64,000 bases of DNA, from positions 124,001-188,000 of the forward strand of contig JAIOPP010000026.1 of the NCBI GenBank assembly GCA_021413845.1. Reading direction: 5' to 3'. This document shows, piece after piece, positions 23,853 to 32,687 of the stretch (within the stretch, counting starts at the first letter, position 1; each line of letters begins with the position of its first letter). The stretch is from Planctomycetia bacterium. GTDB lineage: Bacteria > Planctomycetota > Planctomycetia > Pirellulales > PNKZ01. The notes beneath the pieces are model-generated. The model made no database searches. It saw nothing but the letters and a program-made list of their open reading frames with translations, and was not told the DNA's origin. The position numbers and the translations under genes are program-made.

Positions 23853-24575
23853 ATGTGGAAGCGAATGACGTCTCGTTCGTTGTTGGGATTGGCTGCGTTG
23901 TTGGTCGGCGTATCGTCGGCCGGTGCGCATTTCGTCTGGATCGAAACGACTGCCAAAGAAGGCCAATTGCTGGTGCGCAGCGGCTTCGGCGAGTCGGGCG
24001 GTTGGGATATCGACCTCGTCGACAAGATCAAGGCCACGAAGTATTGGGCCCGAACCGGGGGCGTTCTCGAACCGCTGGCATTGCCGCTCGACACTACGGA
24101 AAAAGAATATCGGGCCAAGATCACGGGCAAGGCTCCGTCGGCCATCATCGGGCAATGCGATTACGGCGTCATTCAATTCGGAAATAGTCCGGCGTCGCTG
24201 TTGCGCTACACTGCGAAGAGCCTCGTCGGTGCGCCGGCAGCTTGGCAAGATTCGACTCCTAATAAAGACCTGCGTATCGAACTCATCGCATCGGTCGAAG
24301 GGGAAGCCGTGAAGTTGCAGGCGTTGTTTCTCGGTAAGCCGCTCGCCGATGCAAAGATTAAGGCCGATATTCCGGACGGCAAAAGCGTGGAATTCAAGAC
24401 CGACTCGACCGGAACGGCTCATTGGCCGCTCGTCGGTGGGGGAACGTATCGTTGCTACGTCGGCACGACGACGAAAAAGCCCGGCGAACTCGACGGCAAG
24501 AAATACGATGTGCTGAAAGATTACACCTCGCTGACGTTCGAGATCGGCGGAGACAAGGTAGCGACGAAGAAATAA
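23853..24575 (+). CDS. Secreted DUF4198-like protein
   Basis: 240 residues starting with a signal peptide (residues 1-25, SLLGLAALLVGVSSAGAHFVW, cleavage after AGA). The mature start HFVWIE and the later GxAxYxC-type strand (THWPLVGGGTYRCYVGTT equivalent region) match the DUF4198/NikM-like periplasmic family, linked with metal uptake or carbohydrate-binding-like folds. A duplicated beta domain is likely: residues 30-140 and 145-235. It lies alone after prs and before a GC-rich terminator. The precise role is unknown. Confidence 0.7.
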   Translation: MWKRMTSRSLLGLAALLVGVSSAGAHFVWIETTAKEGQLLVRSGFGESGGWDIDLVDKIKATKYWARTGGVLEPLALPLDTTEKEYRAKITGKAPSAIIGQCDYGVIQFGNSPASLLRYTAKSLVGAPAAWQDSTPNKDLRIELIASVEGEAVKLQALFLGKPLADAKIKADIPDGKSVEFKTDSTGTAHWPLVGGGTYRCYVGTTTKKPGELDGKKYDVLKDYTSLTFEIGGDKVATKK

Positions 24576-24619
24576 GCCGCCGCTCGCGGTTAGGTTTGCC
24601 ATTAACCAGCGACATTACG

Positions 24620-24665
24620 AACAACGGCCGCCGTGGCGATCATCGCGCGGCGGCCGTGTTGTTGA
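24620..24665 (+). terminator. Probable terminator after the DUF4198-like gene
   Basis: A 9-bp perfect GC stem CGGCCGCCG/CGGCGGCCG (24625-24633 and 24648-24656), extended by partly matching AACAA/TTGTT, lies 50 bases after the stop. The tail GTGTTGTTG is only moderately T-rich. Confidence 0.6.
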
Positions 24666-24690
24666 ATGAACGGCGTTCATCGAGCGATGC

Positions 24691-24945
24691 TTATCGTGTC
24701 GGCGCCGGGCGTTGCGTGCCACGCCGCAGCGGGTCGTAGGTGCGTAGCGGCGGCCGCTCGTCGGTCAACGTCTTTTCGAGCGTGCGGACTTCCATCAGCC
24801 AGCGCTCGCTCCGGCGATGCCGAACCTTAAAGACGCGATCGGCCGCCTCGATGAAGAGTCGGCGTGCGATCGGTGCGATCACGAAGCCCAGGCTCATCGC
24901 CATGGCGACGCCGAAATGGACGGCGGTAAGACGCAAGAGTTCCAT
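24691..24945 (-). CDS. Small membrane-anchored protein downstream of the TPR gene
   Basis: 84 residues with one hydrophobic helix (residues about 8-30, AVHFGVAMAMSLGFVIAPIARRL) and a basic cytosolic tail. Its ATG lies just after the TPR gene stop, with GAGG in reach as ribosome site, so it is likely the last gene of the hemP-TPR operon. No family recognised. Confidence 0.5.
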   Translation of the reverse strand: MELLRLTAVHFGVAMAMSLGFVIAPIARRLFIEAADRVFKVRHRRSERWLMEVRTLEKTLTDERPPLRTYDPLRRGTQRPAPTR

Positions 24946-24948
24946 GGG

Positions 24949-25782
24949 TCATATTCCTCGGGTTCGAGGCATTTCGACGGCATTTCGACCGGCGTGAGCG
25001 GTATCGAGCTGCTTCGCTCCGGCGCCGCTGCGCGCGCGATCGAGCGAGTGTTGGGCGAGCCGTGCGAGCGCGGAGTCGCGCCTGGCGATGTCGCCGTGGC
25101 GCTCGAACACGCGCGCCATGAACCGCACGCACGTTTGGCAGTTCATGTCCGCAATCCGCAGCGGCGCGAAGAGCATGTACGACTCTTCCCAATTACCGGA
25201 GCGAGCACAGAGCACCGCCAGGCTGATGCGATACAGACGCGAGTCGGGAGCGAGCGAGATGGCGCGCCGCAACAGCGGCACCACGCACTCCAGCGGGTAA
25301 TCGAGCTTATTCATATAGTACGCCATCGCGTACAACGCTTCGTCTTGCTCGGGCTCGCGCTGCGAAGCATCGCGGCAAACTTCGAGCGCTTGCTGGTATT
25401 CGCCGATGAGCCCCAACGCGGCGGTCAGGCCGGGAAGCATGATCGCCGGAAGATCGGAACGCGTGACGAGAAAGTTTAAGATCGTTCTCGCATCGTCTTT
25501 CTTGCCGCAGCGTCGATACACGTCGGCCATCGCCAGCTGCGCGGCGGGCGAAAGGGGGACCAGCGTCGAGGCGACTTCGAATGCGCGGCAGGCCGACGAA
25601 TAGCGGCGTTGCGCGTGCCAGAGCAAGCCCTGCAACTGGATGAAGCGGCCGTCGTCCGGGAAGCGAAGCAAGGCTACGCGCAAAAGCTCTTCGCATTGCG
25701 GCAGTTCGCCGTGCTCGTAGTGACGATACATCGCTTCGTGCAGCAGTTGCGAATCGTCTTGTTCCGTCGTCGAAAAATCCAT
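24949..25782 (-). CDS. Tetratricopeptide-repeat protein
   Basis: 277 residues from the ATG at 25782 (TGGAG upstream); a longer frame reaches 25848. At least five TPR-like helix pairs are visible (for example YEHGELPQCEELLRVALLRFPDD, ACRAFEVASTLVPLSPAAQLAMADVYRRCGK, EYQQALEVCRDASQREPEQDEALYAMAYYMNK). No signal peptide or catalytic domain. TPR arrays act as protein-binding scaffolds. It follows the HemP-like gene by about 80 bases on the same strand, so it may share Fur control and take part in heme or iron handling, by context only. Confidence 0.8.
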   Translation of the reverse strand: MDFSTTEQDDSQLLHEAMYRHYEHGELPQCEELLRVALLRFPDDGRFIQLQGLLWHAQRRYSSACRAFEVASTLVPLSPAAQLAMADVYRRCGKKDDARTILNFLVTRSDLPAIMLPGLTAALGLIGEYQQALEVCRDASQREPEQDEALYAMAYYMNKLDYPLECVVPLLRRAISLAPDSRLYRISLAVLCARSGNWEESYMLFAPLRIADMNCQTCVRFMARVFERHGDIARRDSALARLAQHSLDRARSGAGAKQLDTAHAGRNAVEMPRTRGI

Positions 25783-25864
25783 CTTCGTTAACTCCAGAAA
25801 ACGATGCCGTCTAAGGGTGGGGAGAGAGGCGAGAGGTGACTTCTGCATGCCGAATGCAGGAGGA

Positions 25865-26077
25865 TCATTTCTGCAAGATGAGGCGGTTTTGATTGGTGAT
25901 CGACATGCGGTAGATCATGCCGCGGTGCTCGATGTGGATGATTCGGGACTCGCCGAACAGGCTCTTGGAGTTGATGATTCGCGCCGCCATGGGAAGCTCG
26001 GCGCCGGCATCGGTCGATTCGGAAAATTGCGGCTCGGAAGTGCGGAACTCCGGCTGGTCGGAGTCGGTCATATACAT
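25865..26077 (-). CDS. hemP: Hemin uptake protein HemP-family
   Basis: 70 residues from the ATG at 26077 (AGGG 8 bases upstream). The C-terminal 38 residues match the short HemP family: RIINSKSLFGESRIIHIEHRGMIYRM followed by NRLILQK, with the conserved G-x-x-x-x-I-H-H-x-G-x-x-Y-R pattern and basic end. HemP proteins are Fur-regulated and help heme uptake in other bacteria. A promoter and a Fur-box-like palindrome lie about 120-170 bases upstream (26196-26247), which supports the call. Confidence 0.8.
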   Translation of the reverse strand: MYMTDSDQPEFRTSEPQFSESTDAGAELPMAARIINSKSLFGESRIIHIEHRGMIYRMSITNQNRLILQK

Positions 26078-26195
26078 GGTTGTGCCCTGTGCATGCATGA
26101 GTGTTGGGGAACGAAATCCTGCCTCTCTGGGCAGAAAACTCAGGCAAGACGTTGGCGAAACCATGAGCAATCCTTGCTCGATGCCCGTTTCTTGA

Positions 26196-26213
26196 TGATA
26201 ATGAGTCTCAGTA
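26196..26213. promoter_or_regulatory. Candidate Fur box upstream of hemP
   Basis: TGATAATGAGTCTCAGTA matches the 18-base core of the classical Fur operator (TGATAATGATTATCATTA) at 15 of 18 positions. It sits just downstream of the -10 of the hemP promoter, where binding would block transcription when iron is plentiful. Confidence 0.65.
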
Positions 26214-26218
26214 GCGAT

Positions 26219-26247
26219 AAAATACAAAGTTGACCGGCGGTTGTCAA
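26219..26247 (-). promoter_or_regulatory. Sigma-70-type promoter of the hemP operon
   Basis: On the minus strand TTGACA (26242-26247) and TATTTT (26219-26224) are separated by exactly 17 bases. The first is a perfect -35 box. The start point would fall at or next to the Fur-like box. Confidence 0.65.
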
Positions 26248-26761
26248 ATGTTTTCTAGCTGACCGTCGCATTAAGTGATCGCGGAAAGGCTGCGATCCCG
26301 GCGTCGACTTGGTCGGCCTGCTTCATCTTTATAGACCAGATGGAAATGGTCCGAATAAGTAGAGTTTGCCGAGCAGCTTCCACTCAGATCGAGGTCTTTC
26401 TTTAGCGAGAATCTGAAGGGCGAATCTCGGTTTTTTCTGTCTCGAAAAGGCTCCAGCAGTCGCCCCTAATTTTCTCGTTCCCCTGGGGTTGCTAATAAGT
26501 CGAATTCTTGGAGAATAGACCGACTCGGCGGTCCGCTAGCGGCACCGTCATACCCATCGCAAGACGCGCGACGCGCCGTTTTTACGCTGGAGTAGCGAGT
26601 GTTGGAGTCGTGCTGTCGAAACGTAAAGCTTGCGTTTCCCCGGCCGGTATCCGGCGTTTCTAAGATGGGTTTGGGTTTACGTCGGTCATCACGCCACGCG
26701 AGTTTCGCTTGGCGATCGCATAATTTCTCGCATTTGAGATCGTTTTTTTCGGGTGTCATCC
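26248..26761. other. 514-base intergenic region between hemP promoter and rplY
   Basis: No supported gene. A minus-strand frame at 26466-26759 has no ribosome site or family resemblance. A weak hairpin before TTTTTT lies near 26415-26440 (CGAGA/TCTCG). The promoter of the rplY cluster is expected in the right half; the leader ends in a T-rich stretch (TCGTTTTTTTCGGG). Confidence 0.5.
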
Positions 26762-27382
26762 ATGTCGGAAGTGTTCCACGTCAGTCTGCGTGAAGAAACC
26801 GGTTCTCGTAACATGCATCGGCTTCGCCGCGCGGGCAAAGTCCCGGCGGTGCTATACGGTCACGGCCAGCCGAGCATGAATCTCGCGCTTGGGTCGGATG
26901 AGGTGAAGGCCCTGGTTCGCCACGGTGCCCGCGTCGTCGATCTCGAAGGAGCGGTCGCCGAGAAGGCGTTCGTTCGCGAACTGCAATGGGACACGTTCGG
27001 TCGCGAGGTCTTGCACCTCGACCTGACGCGCGTCTCGGCCGATGAGCGCGTGACGGTGGAAGTGCAGATCGAGCTCAAGGGGGATGCCCAGGGGGTGAAA
27101 GACGGCGGCGTGCTCGACTTCCAAACGCACAGCGTCGAAATCGAGTGCTTGGTCGTCGCGATTCCGGAGAAGCTCATTCTCCGCGTCGGCGGCCTGAAGC
27201 TCGACGCGCACCTCAATGCCGATCAAATCGAATTGCCGACCGGTGCGACGCTCGTGACCGATGCCCATACTTGCATCGTTTCCTGTGCGAAGCCGATCGA
27301 CATCAGTGAAACGGCTGCCGGCGACGGCGCCGAACCGGAAGTGATCGGTCGTAAGGCCGGTGAAGAAGCTGCCGACGAATAA
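26762..27382 (+). CDS. rplY: 50S ribosomal protein bL25 (CTC form)
   Basis: 206 residues from the ATG at 26762; a GTG at 26753 is also in frame but less likely. The N-terminal domain (residues 1-90) has the L25 pattern: GSRNMHRLRRAGKVPAVLYGHGQ and VRELQWDTFGREVLHLDLTRV, which binds 5S rRNA. The C-terminal CTC/TL5 beta domain (about 95-190) includes KDGGVLDFQTHSVEIECLVVAIPEKL. First gene of the translation cluster; pth follows after 53 bases, a common pairing. Confidence 0.95.
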   Translation: MSEVFHVSLREETGSRNMHRLRRAGKVPAVLYGHGQPSMNLALGSDEVKALVRHGARVVDLEGAVAEKAFVRELQWDTFGREVLHLDLTRVSADERVTVEVQIELKGDAQGVKDGGVLDFQTHSVEIECLVVAIPEKLILRVGGLKLDAHLNADQIELPTGATLVTDAHTCIVSCAKPIDISETAAGDGAEPEVIGRKAGEEAADE

Positions 27383-27435
27383 GAATCGATGAGTAAGAGT
27401 CGTGATTCGGGGCGGCGGGATGGCCCGCGAAAGGC

Positions 27436-28005
27436 ATGAAGCTGATCGTCGGCTTGGGAAACCCCGGCAAGAAGTACGAAGGAACGCGTCACAACGTCGG
27501 GTTCGACGTTCTGGCGGCTCTGGCCCGGCGCAACGGCGCCGCCGGAGTCAAGTCGGCGTTCCAGGGAGAGACGACGGACATATTGGTGGGTGGAAGTGAG
27601 CGGACCATGTTGCTCTGGCCTCACACGTTCATGAACCGGAGTGGTTCGAGCGTCGTAGGGGCTCGCGACTTTTACAAGCTCACGAACGCCGACTTGCTCG
27701 TGGTGTGCGACGATCTGAATCTTCCCCTGGGAAAGCTTCGGGTTCGAGCCAAGGGCTCATCAGGTGGTCAGAAGGGGTTGGAAGACACGATTCGGTGCGT
27801 CGGGGGAGACGGCTTTGCGAGGTTGCGAGTCGGCATCGGATCGCCCGCCGACCTGCATGCGGAGATGGACGCGGCCGATTTCGTGCTCGGTAAGTTCGCT
27901 AAGGCGGAACGAACCGAGATGGAGATCGCCGTGACGCTGGCTGCCGAGGCCGCCGAGGTTTGGGTTCGCGAAGGGATCGCTGCGTGCATGAATCGCTACA
28001 ACTGA
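27436..28005 (+). CDS. pth: Peptidyl-tRNA hydrolase
   Basis: 189 residues of the usual length. Signature motifs: KLIVGLGNPGKKYEGTRHNVGFDVL with the catalytic histidine in RHNVG, TFMNRSG with the key asparagine, and VCDDLNLPLGKLRVRAKGSSGGQKGLEDTI. It frees tRNA from peptidyl-tRNA that drops off ribosomes, acting in the cytoplasm. Confidence 0.97.
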   Translation: MKLIVGLGNPGKKYEGTRHNVGFDVLAALARRNGAAGVKSAFQGETTDILVGGSERTMLLWPHTFMNRSGSSVVGARDFYKLTNADLLVVCDDLNLPLGKLRVRAKGSSGGQKGLEDTIRCVGGDGFARLRVGIGSPADLHAEMDAADFVLGKFAKAERTEMEIAVTLAAEAAEVWVREGIAACMNRYN

Positions 28006-28131
28006 AATTAAAAATCAATCGAAGTGCTGGTAAGAGGTTGTGGAGTGGTGGATGGTTCGGCGTTTAGGCTCGCCGTTTCGTTCTGATTCCGGTCATCTTC
28101 TTCCTAAAAAACGTTTTTGAGGAGTTGCGTC

Positions 28132-28563
28132 TTGGCTAAGCAAGTTTACGAAGCGATGTTTATTTTCGACTCGAATCGCTTCGCCCGCGATCCGAATGGA
28201 ACTTCCGGTGCCATCGCGGCATTGGTGCAAAAATTCGGTGGCGAGGTTCTCGCCAGCCGTCTGTGGGAAGAACGCCGACTGGCCTATCCGATCAACGGCC
28301 AACGGAAGGGAACCTATTGGTTGACCTACTTCCGTCTCGATAGCCGAGAACTCACCAACTTCAATCGCGAAGGCCAGCTCAACGAGTCGATTCTTCGTTC
28401 GCTGGTCTTGAAGGTCGATGCGCGCATCGTCGACGCGCTCGTCAGCCATGCGTTGCAGTCGCCGCAAGAAGCCGCCGCGAAGGCCCGTCGCCCGGAACCG
28501 GTCGCTGCGGCCTCCGGTATCGATGTTTCCATTCCGGAAGAAGCGATCGGTTTGAACGACTAG
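28132..28563 (+). CDS. rpsF: 30S ribosomal protein bS6
   Basis: 143 residues starting with TTG at 28132 (MAKQVYEAMFIFDSNRFARD), chosen because GAGGAG lies 8 bases upstream. The ferredoxin-like S6 fold is visible: KFGGEVLASRLWEERRLAYPINGQRKGTYWLTYFRL and a C-terminal alanine-rich extension of about 35 residues. Component of the central domain of the small subunit. Followed by ssb, the widely kept order. Confidence 0.93.
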   Translation: MAKQVYEAMFIFDSNRFARDPNGTSGAIAALVQKFGGEVLASRLWEERRLAYPINGQRKGTYWLTYFRLDSRELTNFNREGQLNESILRSLVLKVDARIVDALVSHALQSPQEAAAKARRPEPVAAASGIDVSIPEEAIGLND

Positions 28564-28651
28564 GTGCCTTAAGCGATTAGGCGCAGTGTGCTTGTCTCCC
28601 GTTCCTGTGTTTGCGTTTCGTCGGAGCCGGTTCTCTAGAACTTAGAACAGC

Positions 28652-29173
28652 ATGGCGAGTTTCAACAAAGTCATCTTGATGGGCAATCTGACCCGCGATC
28701 CCGAGGTGCGTTATACGCCCGGGGGTACGGCGGTGTCGGAGATCGGCCTCGCGGTGAACGATCGTCGCAAAGATGCCAAGGGAGATTGGGTCGACGAAGT
28801 CACGTTCGTCGACATCACTCTCTGGGGACGCCAAGCCGAAATCGCCGGTGAATACCTCAACAAGGGCTCGCAGATTTTGGTCGAAGGTCGGCTCAAGCTC
28901 GACTCTTGGGAAAAAGATGGTCAGAAGCGGTCGAAGCTGCGCGTGGTCGGAGAGAACATGCGCATGCTCGGCGGCAAGGGCGGGGGCGGAAAAGGGGGCA
29001 GCGGACCAGGGCCTGACGAAAGCGAATTCGGCGGCGACGAAGGTCCCCCGCCGAGCGCGAGTTCCGGCTCGAGTTCCTCGCGGCCTCCTGCCGGTCGCGG
29101 CAATGCCGGCGGCGGCAATGCCGGTGGCGGACAGCGTCGCCCACCGGTAGACGATGGCGACATTCCATTCTAA
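28652..29173 (+). CDS. ssb: Single-stranded DNA-binding protein
   Basis: 173 residues. OB fold in residues 1-110: [34 protein letters not shown] and [36 protein letters not shown] glycine/serine/proline linker (about 108-165) leads to the acidic tip DDGDIPF, which binds partner proteins of replication and repair. It coats single-stranded DNA as a tetramer. Confidence 0.97.
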   Translation: MASFNKVILMGNLTRDPEVRYTPGGTAVSEIGLAVNDRRKDAKGDWVDEVTFVDITLWGRQAEIAGEYLNKGSQILVEGRLKLDSWEKDGQKRSKLRVVGENMRMLGGKGGGGKGGSGPGPDESEFGGDEGPPPSASSGSSSSRPPAGRGNAGGGNAGGGQRRPPVDDGDIPF

Positions 29174-29325
29174 GTAGGGCCTGTTCTAAGTCATGCTCGG
29201 TTGAATGAATTTCGATCGGCCTGAATTGAGCTAGAACCGATAATCAGTTTGCAGATCTCACGAACTTATTTTTGTAATCGCCGCGAGCTTCCGTCTTGCG
29301 GCCCGTTGAAGACGAGGATTTCGTT

Positions 29326-29865
29326 ATGCCAGGTTTGAATAACAAGCGTTTGCCCCGTGCCGCCAACGGCGGCGTCGAACTCATGCTCATCCAAGATGTC
29401 GATCATCTCGGCAAGCAAGGGGACGTCGTCAGCGTCAAGCGCGGCTATGCGGCCAACTATCTCTTGCCGCAAGCCTTGGCGACCATCGCCACCGAGCATC
29501 ACAAGCGGATGGTTGAGAAGCATCGCGCTCGCCTGCAAGAGATTCAAAAGGCCCGCATGGCCGGCCTGCGAAACATGGCCGAAGAATTGGCCAAGCAGAG
29601 CGTCACGATCGAAGCCAACGCCAACGACGAAGGCCATCTCTACGGCTCGGTCGGCCCGACGGAAATCGTCAACGCACTCAAGAAGGCCGACTACACGATC
29701 ACGGCCGATCAGGTTCGCCTCAAGGGCCCGCTCAAGGAACTCGGCCTCTACACGGTCAAGATCCATCTCGGCCACGAGATCGAAAGCGATCTCAAAGTGT
29801 GGGTCGTTCCGGCCGTGGCCGACGAACACGCCCATGCCGACAAGCCGGCTGCGGAAAAGAAGTAG
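29326..29865 (+). CDS. rplI: 50S ribosomal protein bL9
   Basis: 179 residues from the ATG at 29326. The N-terminal domain has ELMLIQDVDHLGKQGDVVSVKRGYAANYLLPQALA, the L9 signature, then a long helix rich in Lys/Arg/Glu and the C-terminal domain VTIEANANDEGHLYGSVGPTEIVNALKK. Compared with the family it has about 18 extra residues before the signature and a His/Ala/Lys-rich tail. rpsR, often placed between ssb and rplI, is missing here. Confidence 0.95.
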   Translation: MPGLNNKRLPRAANGGVELMLIQDVDHLGKQGDVVSVKRGYAANYLLPQALATIATEHHKRMVEKHRARLQEIQKARMAGLRNMAEELAKQSVTIEANANDEGHLYGSVGPTEIVNALKKADYTITADQVRLKGPLKELGLYTVKIHLGHEIESDLKVWVVPAVADEHAHADKPAAEKK

Positions 29866-29935
29866 TTGGGCTCCCTTCGGGATTCGCAGTTCGACCTAAC
29901 AGTCGCGTGCAGCTTCCGCTCCGTTATAATCAGGC

Positions 29936-29972
29936 GGCGTCTACCGAGAACGAATCGGTAGACGCCGTTTTT
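29936..29972 (+). terminator. Rho-independent terminator between rplI and dnaB
   Basis: Twelve-base perfect stem GGCGTCTACCGA / TCGGTAGACGCC with a 7-base loop, followed by GTTTTT. It ends the ribosomal-protein cluster transcript, so dnaB must have its own promoter or depend on read-through. Confidence 0.85.
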
Positions 29973-30027
29973 CATGCGCTCTCCTGCGCTGCGCCGAAGC
30001 GTCACACGGAAGGTTTCAGGTTCATTC

Positions 30028-31446
30028 ATGGCGACGCAAGATCGAGATCGTTTTCCGGCCCGTCGCGATAGCGCACCGCAGCGCCCTGCCGCCGAGTTGC
30101 TGGAGCGCGCTCCGCCGCATAGCTTGGAAGCGGAAAAAGGGGTACTCGGCAGCCTGTTGCTCGATCCGCGCATGTGCGACGAGGTCGCGATGGTCTTGCG
30201 AACCGAGGAGTTTTATTCTCCCGGGCATCGCAAGCTCTACGAAATCATGATGGAGATGCACAATGCGGGGAAGCAGATCGACATCACGCTCTTGCTCGAT
30301 CGGCTGAAGTCGCAAGGCGATCTCGAAGTTCTCGGCGGCATGTCGTTTCTGATGGACATCGCCGAAAGCGTGCCGACGGCGGCCAATGCCGTTTGGTACG
30401 GTGAAATCGTCCGCGATAAGGCGATCGTCCGCGAGTTGATTCACGCCTCGACCGAGATCCTGCGCGACGCCTACGATCAATCGATGGATCCCCGCGAGTT
30501 GCTCGCGCAGGCCGAAGCCAAGGTGTTCGGCATCTTGGAAGAGAAGGCGACCGGCGACGTGAAGGGGATGGCCGACATTCTGCATGAAACGATGCTCCGG
30601 ATCGACGACCGGATCAGTCGCGGCGGCGGCATCGGCGGCATCTCGACCGGCCTGACCGATCTCGATAATCAAACCGGCGGCCTACACGACTCGGAGCTCA
30701 TCATTCTCGCGGCTCGTCCCAGTATGGGCAAAACGGCGCTCGCGGCGAACATCGCCGAAAACATCGCGATGGGCGAGAGCAAGCAGCCGGTGTTGTTCGT
30801 CAGCTTGGAAATGTCGCGGCTCGAGTTGGCCGAGCGTATGCTCTGCTCGCGCGGCCGCATCAACGGTCACAATCTCCGCAATGGCATGCTTTCGTCCGGC
30901 GATCGGAAGAAGCTGATCGAAGCTTCGAGCGATCTCAGCCAAGCGCCGATCTTCATCGACGACTCCCCGAGCCGGACGATGACCGAAATCGCCGCGACGG
31001 CCCGTCGCTTGAAGCGTCGCGATGGGTTGCGATTGATCGTGATCGATTATTTGCAGCTGATCGAGCCGGATAGCTCGAAAGATCCGCGACAAGAACAAGT
31101 CTCGAAGATCGCCCGCCGCCTCAAGGGAATGGCGCGCGAGTTGAAAGTCCCGGTCCTCTGCCTCAGTCAGTTAAACCGGCAGGCGGAAGCCTCGAAAGAC
31201 AACCGCCCCAAGCTCAGCCACTTACGGGAGTCGGGTGCCATCGAGCAAGACGCCGACGTCGTGATGTTCGTGCATCGCGAAGAGTACTACGTGTCGAACG
31301 AAGACGAGAAAGCCAAAGTCGCAGGCAAGGCCGATCTAATCGTCGCCAAACAACGCAACGGCCCGATCGGCGACGTGAAGGTGAAATGGGAAGGGCAGTA
31401 CACGAAGTTCGTCAACTTGGCGAAAGAAGAATACTCGTTCGACTAA
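30028..31446 (+). CDS. dnaB: Replicative DNA helicase DnaB
   Basis: 472 residues from the ATG at 30028. The N-terminal helical domain (about 30-140) begins PPHSLEAEKGVLGSLLLD. The RecA-like C-terminal domain has GISTGLTDLDNQTGGL, Walker A ARPSMGKTALA (about residues 226-236), Walker B LIVIDYLQLI and the LSQLNRQAE/LRESGAIEQDADVVMF motifs. It unwinds DNA at the replication fork as a hexameric ring. No intein is present. Confidence 0.97.
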   Translation: MATQDRDRFPARRDSAPQRPAAELLERAPPHSLEAEKGVLGSLLLDPRMCDEVAMVLRTEEFYSPGHRKLYEIMMEMHNAGKQIDITLLLDRLKSQGDLEVLGGMSFLMDIAESVPTAANAVWYGEIVRDKAIVRELIHASTEILRDAYDQSMDPRELLAQAEAKVFGILEEKATGDVKGMADILHETMLRIDDRISRGGGIGGISTGLTDLDNQTGGLHDSELIILAARPSMGKTALAANIAENIAMGESKQPVLFVSLEMSRLELAERMLCSRGRINGHNLRNGMLSSGDRKKLIEASSDLSQAPIFIDDSPSRTMTEIAATARRLKRRDGLRLIVIDYLQLIEPDSSKDPRQEQVSKIARRLKGMARELKVPVLCLSQLNRQAEASKDNRPKLSHLRESGAIEQDADVVMFVHREEYYVSNEDEKAKVAGKADLIVAKQRNGPIGDVKVKWEGQYTKFVNLAKEEYSFD

Positions 31447-31490
31447 GGCAGTGGTCGGTGGTCAGTGGCCGGTGGTCAGTCGACCGAACC
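31447..31490. repeat. GTGGTCAGTGG-type intergenic repeat after dnaB
   Basis: Imperfect tandem words of the form CAGTGGTCGGTGGTCAGTGG lie directly after the dnaB stop. The same family appears as two inverted blocks between ctp and tsaD (52932-53062). Confidence 0.7.
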
Positions 31491-31551
31491 GCTGCGAAGC
31501 GTCGCCGCAGATCGTGGATCGCTTGCGATTTCGCGGACGCCTCGTCGCAAC

Positions 31552-32634
31552 TTACACCAGCGACGCGCCGCCTCGCAACTCCGCCTCGTCCGGCAAGTAT
31601 CCATACGCCGTAGCTTCGTTTTTGTTGGCGTTCAAACGGCGCAAGCAGTATTCATAGCCGGACGCTTCGAGCACTTGCTTGACGTCTTCGAGTTCCGCGT
31701 CGTCATCGCGCCCGCGGAACTTCACCGTGACGCAAAAGAAGCGACAACGGCGTTTGCCCAGCCAGTCGGCGAGCAACTCGCGGATCCGATCGGGAAACGC
31801 GATGATATCGCTCAGCAGCCAATCGACGGGCACCGGCGGTGCATAGCGAAACGCATCGGCCTGGAGAAATTCCAACCGCGCGTGGCGCATCAAGTCGTCG
31901 CGGAGCGGACTTCGATCGATCGCCGTCACGCGGGCCCCTCGCTGGAGCGCCGTATAAGCCCAACTCCCCGGCGCGCTCCCCAGGTCGACGCAGGTCTCGC
32001 CCGTCGCGATCGGCCGCCCGAGGCGAATCTCCGCTTCGACCAACTTGGCGAAAGCCCGCGATGGGGCCTCCTTATCGACCGCCGGCTCGATCTCCCCCCC
32101 GATGAAGCGCGAGATGCAACGTCGCAGAGTTTGCCGAGTCGGGGCATCGACGATGGAGACGAATCCTTCCGTCGGCGACGTCAAAAGGATTTGCACGAGT
32201 GCTTCATTGTCGAGCCACGTCGCTTCCGCCTCGGCATTCATGCGCTTCGCCAAACGTCGGCGAACTTGCTTGAGTTTTTCCAACAACCGTTCGTGAATCA
32301 ATTGCCCACGCCGGAATCCCGTCGAGCCGTCGGCAAACGGCGTGGCGAAGATGTGTAAGCGCCATGGAACATCGAGTGTGTCGAGCTTCGCGGAGATGCG
32401 CTCGCACGCAATGTCGGCCCATTTCCCGATCGATTCGGCTGAGACGGGTTCCGCATCGGGTAGGCATTGGCGCGCGAAGGCGATCGTCGGTGCGAACGAA
32501 AGCTCGTTGTTGAGCACCAACTCGACGCGTCCGCCGCCCCTATCGATTTGCGCAGCGTCTCCGAACGTCCGTCTTAGTTCGTCGGCGAGTGCCGATTCCC
32601 AATCCGGTTCGCAGGTAAAAACGTGCCGCGTCAA
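31552..32634 (-). CDS. RlmM-like FtsJ-fold RNA 2'-O-methyltransferase
   Basis: 360 residues from a TTG at 32634 (GGAAAG about 10 bases upstream); the frame is open further up but overlaps the neighbouring gene. The N-terminal part (1-180) is THUMP-like. The methyltransferase domain contains the SAM motif VDLGSAPGSWAY, GARVTAIDRSPL, and a catalytic lysine in FCVTVKFRG. Length and order match RlmM, which methylates C2498 of 23S rRNA in E. coli (366 residues). I infer an rRNA target. Confidence 0.8.
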   Translation of the reverse strand: MTRHVFTCEPDWESALADELRRTFGDAAQIDRGGGRVELVLNNELSFAPTIAFARQCLPDAEPVSAESIGKWADIACERISAKLDTLDVPWRLHIFATPFADGSTGFRRGQLIHERLLEKLKQVRRRLAKRMNAEAEATWLDNEALVQILLTSPTEGFVSIVDAPTRQTLRRCISRFIGGEIEPAVDKEAPSRAFAKLVEAEIRLGRPIATGETCVDLGSAPGSWAYTALQRGARVTAIDRSPLRDDLMRHARLEFLQADAFRYAPPVPVDWLLSDIIAFPDRIRELLADWLGKRRCRFFCVTVKFRGRDDDAELEDVKQVLEASGYEYCLRRLNANKNEATAYGYLPDEAELRGGASLV

Positions 32635-32687
32635 CGCAGATCGACTTTCCGAAGCGCTCGTAGAGGCCGCGACCGCGTCGCGCCTGA

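Noticed and set aside
26466-26759. A small minus-strand gene before rplY
   Set aside because: No ribosome site, no family resemblance, and it covers the expected rplY promoter region.
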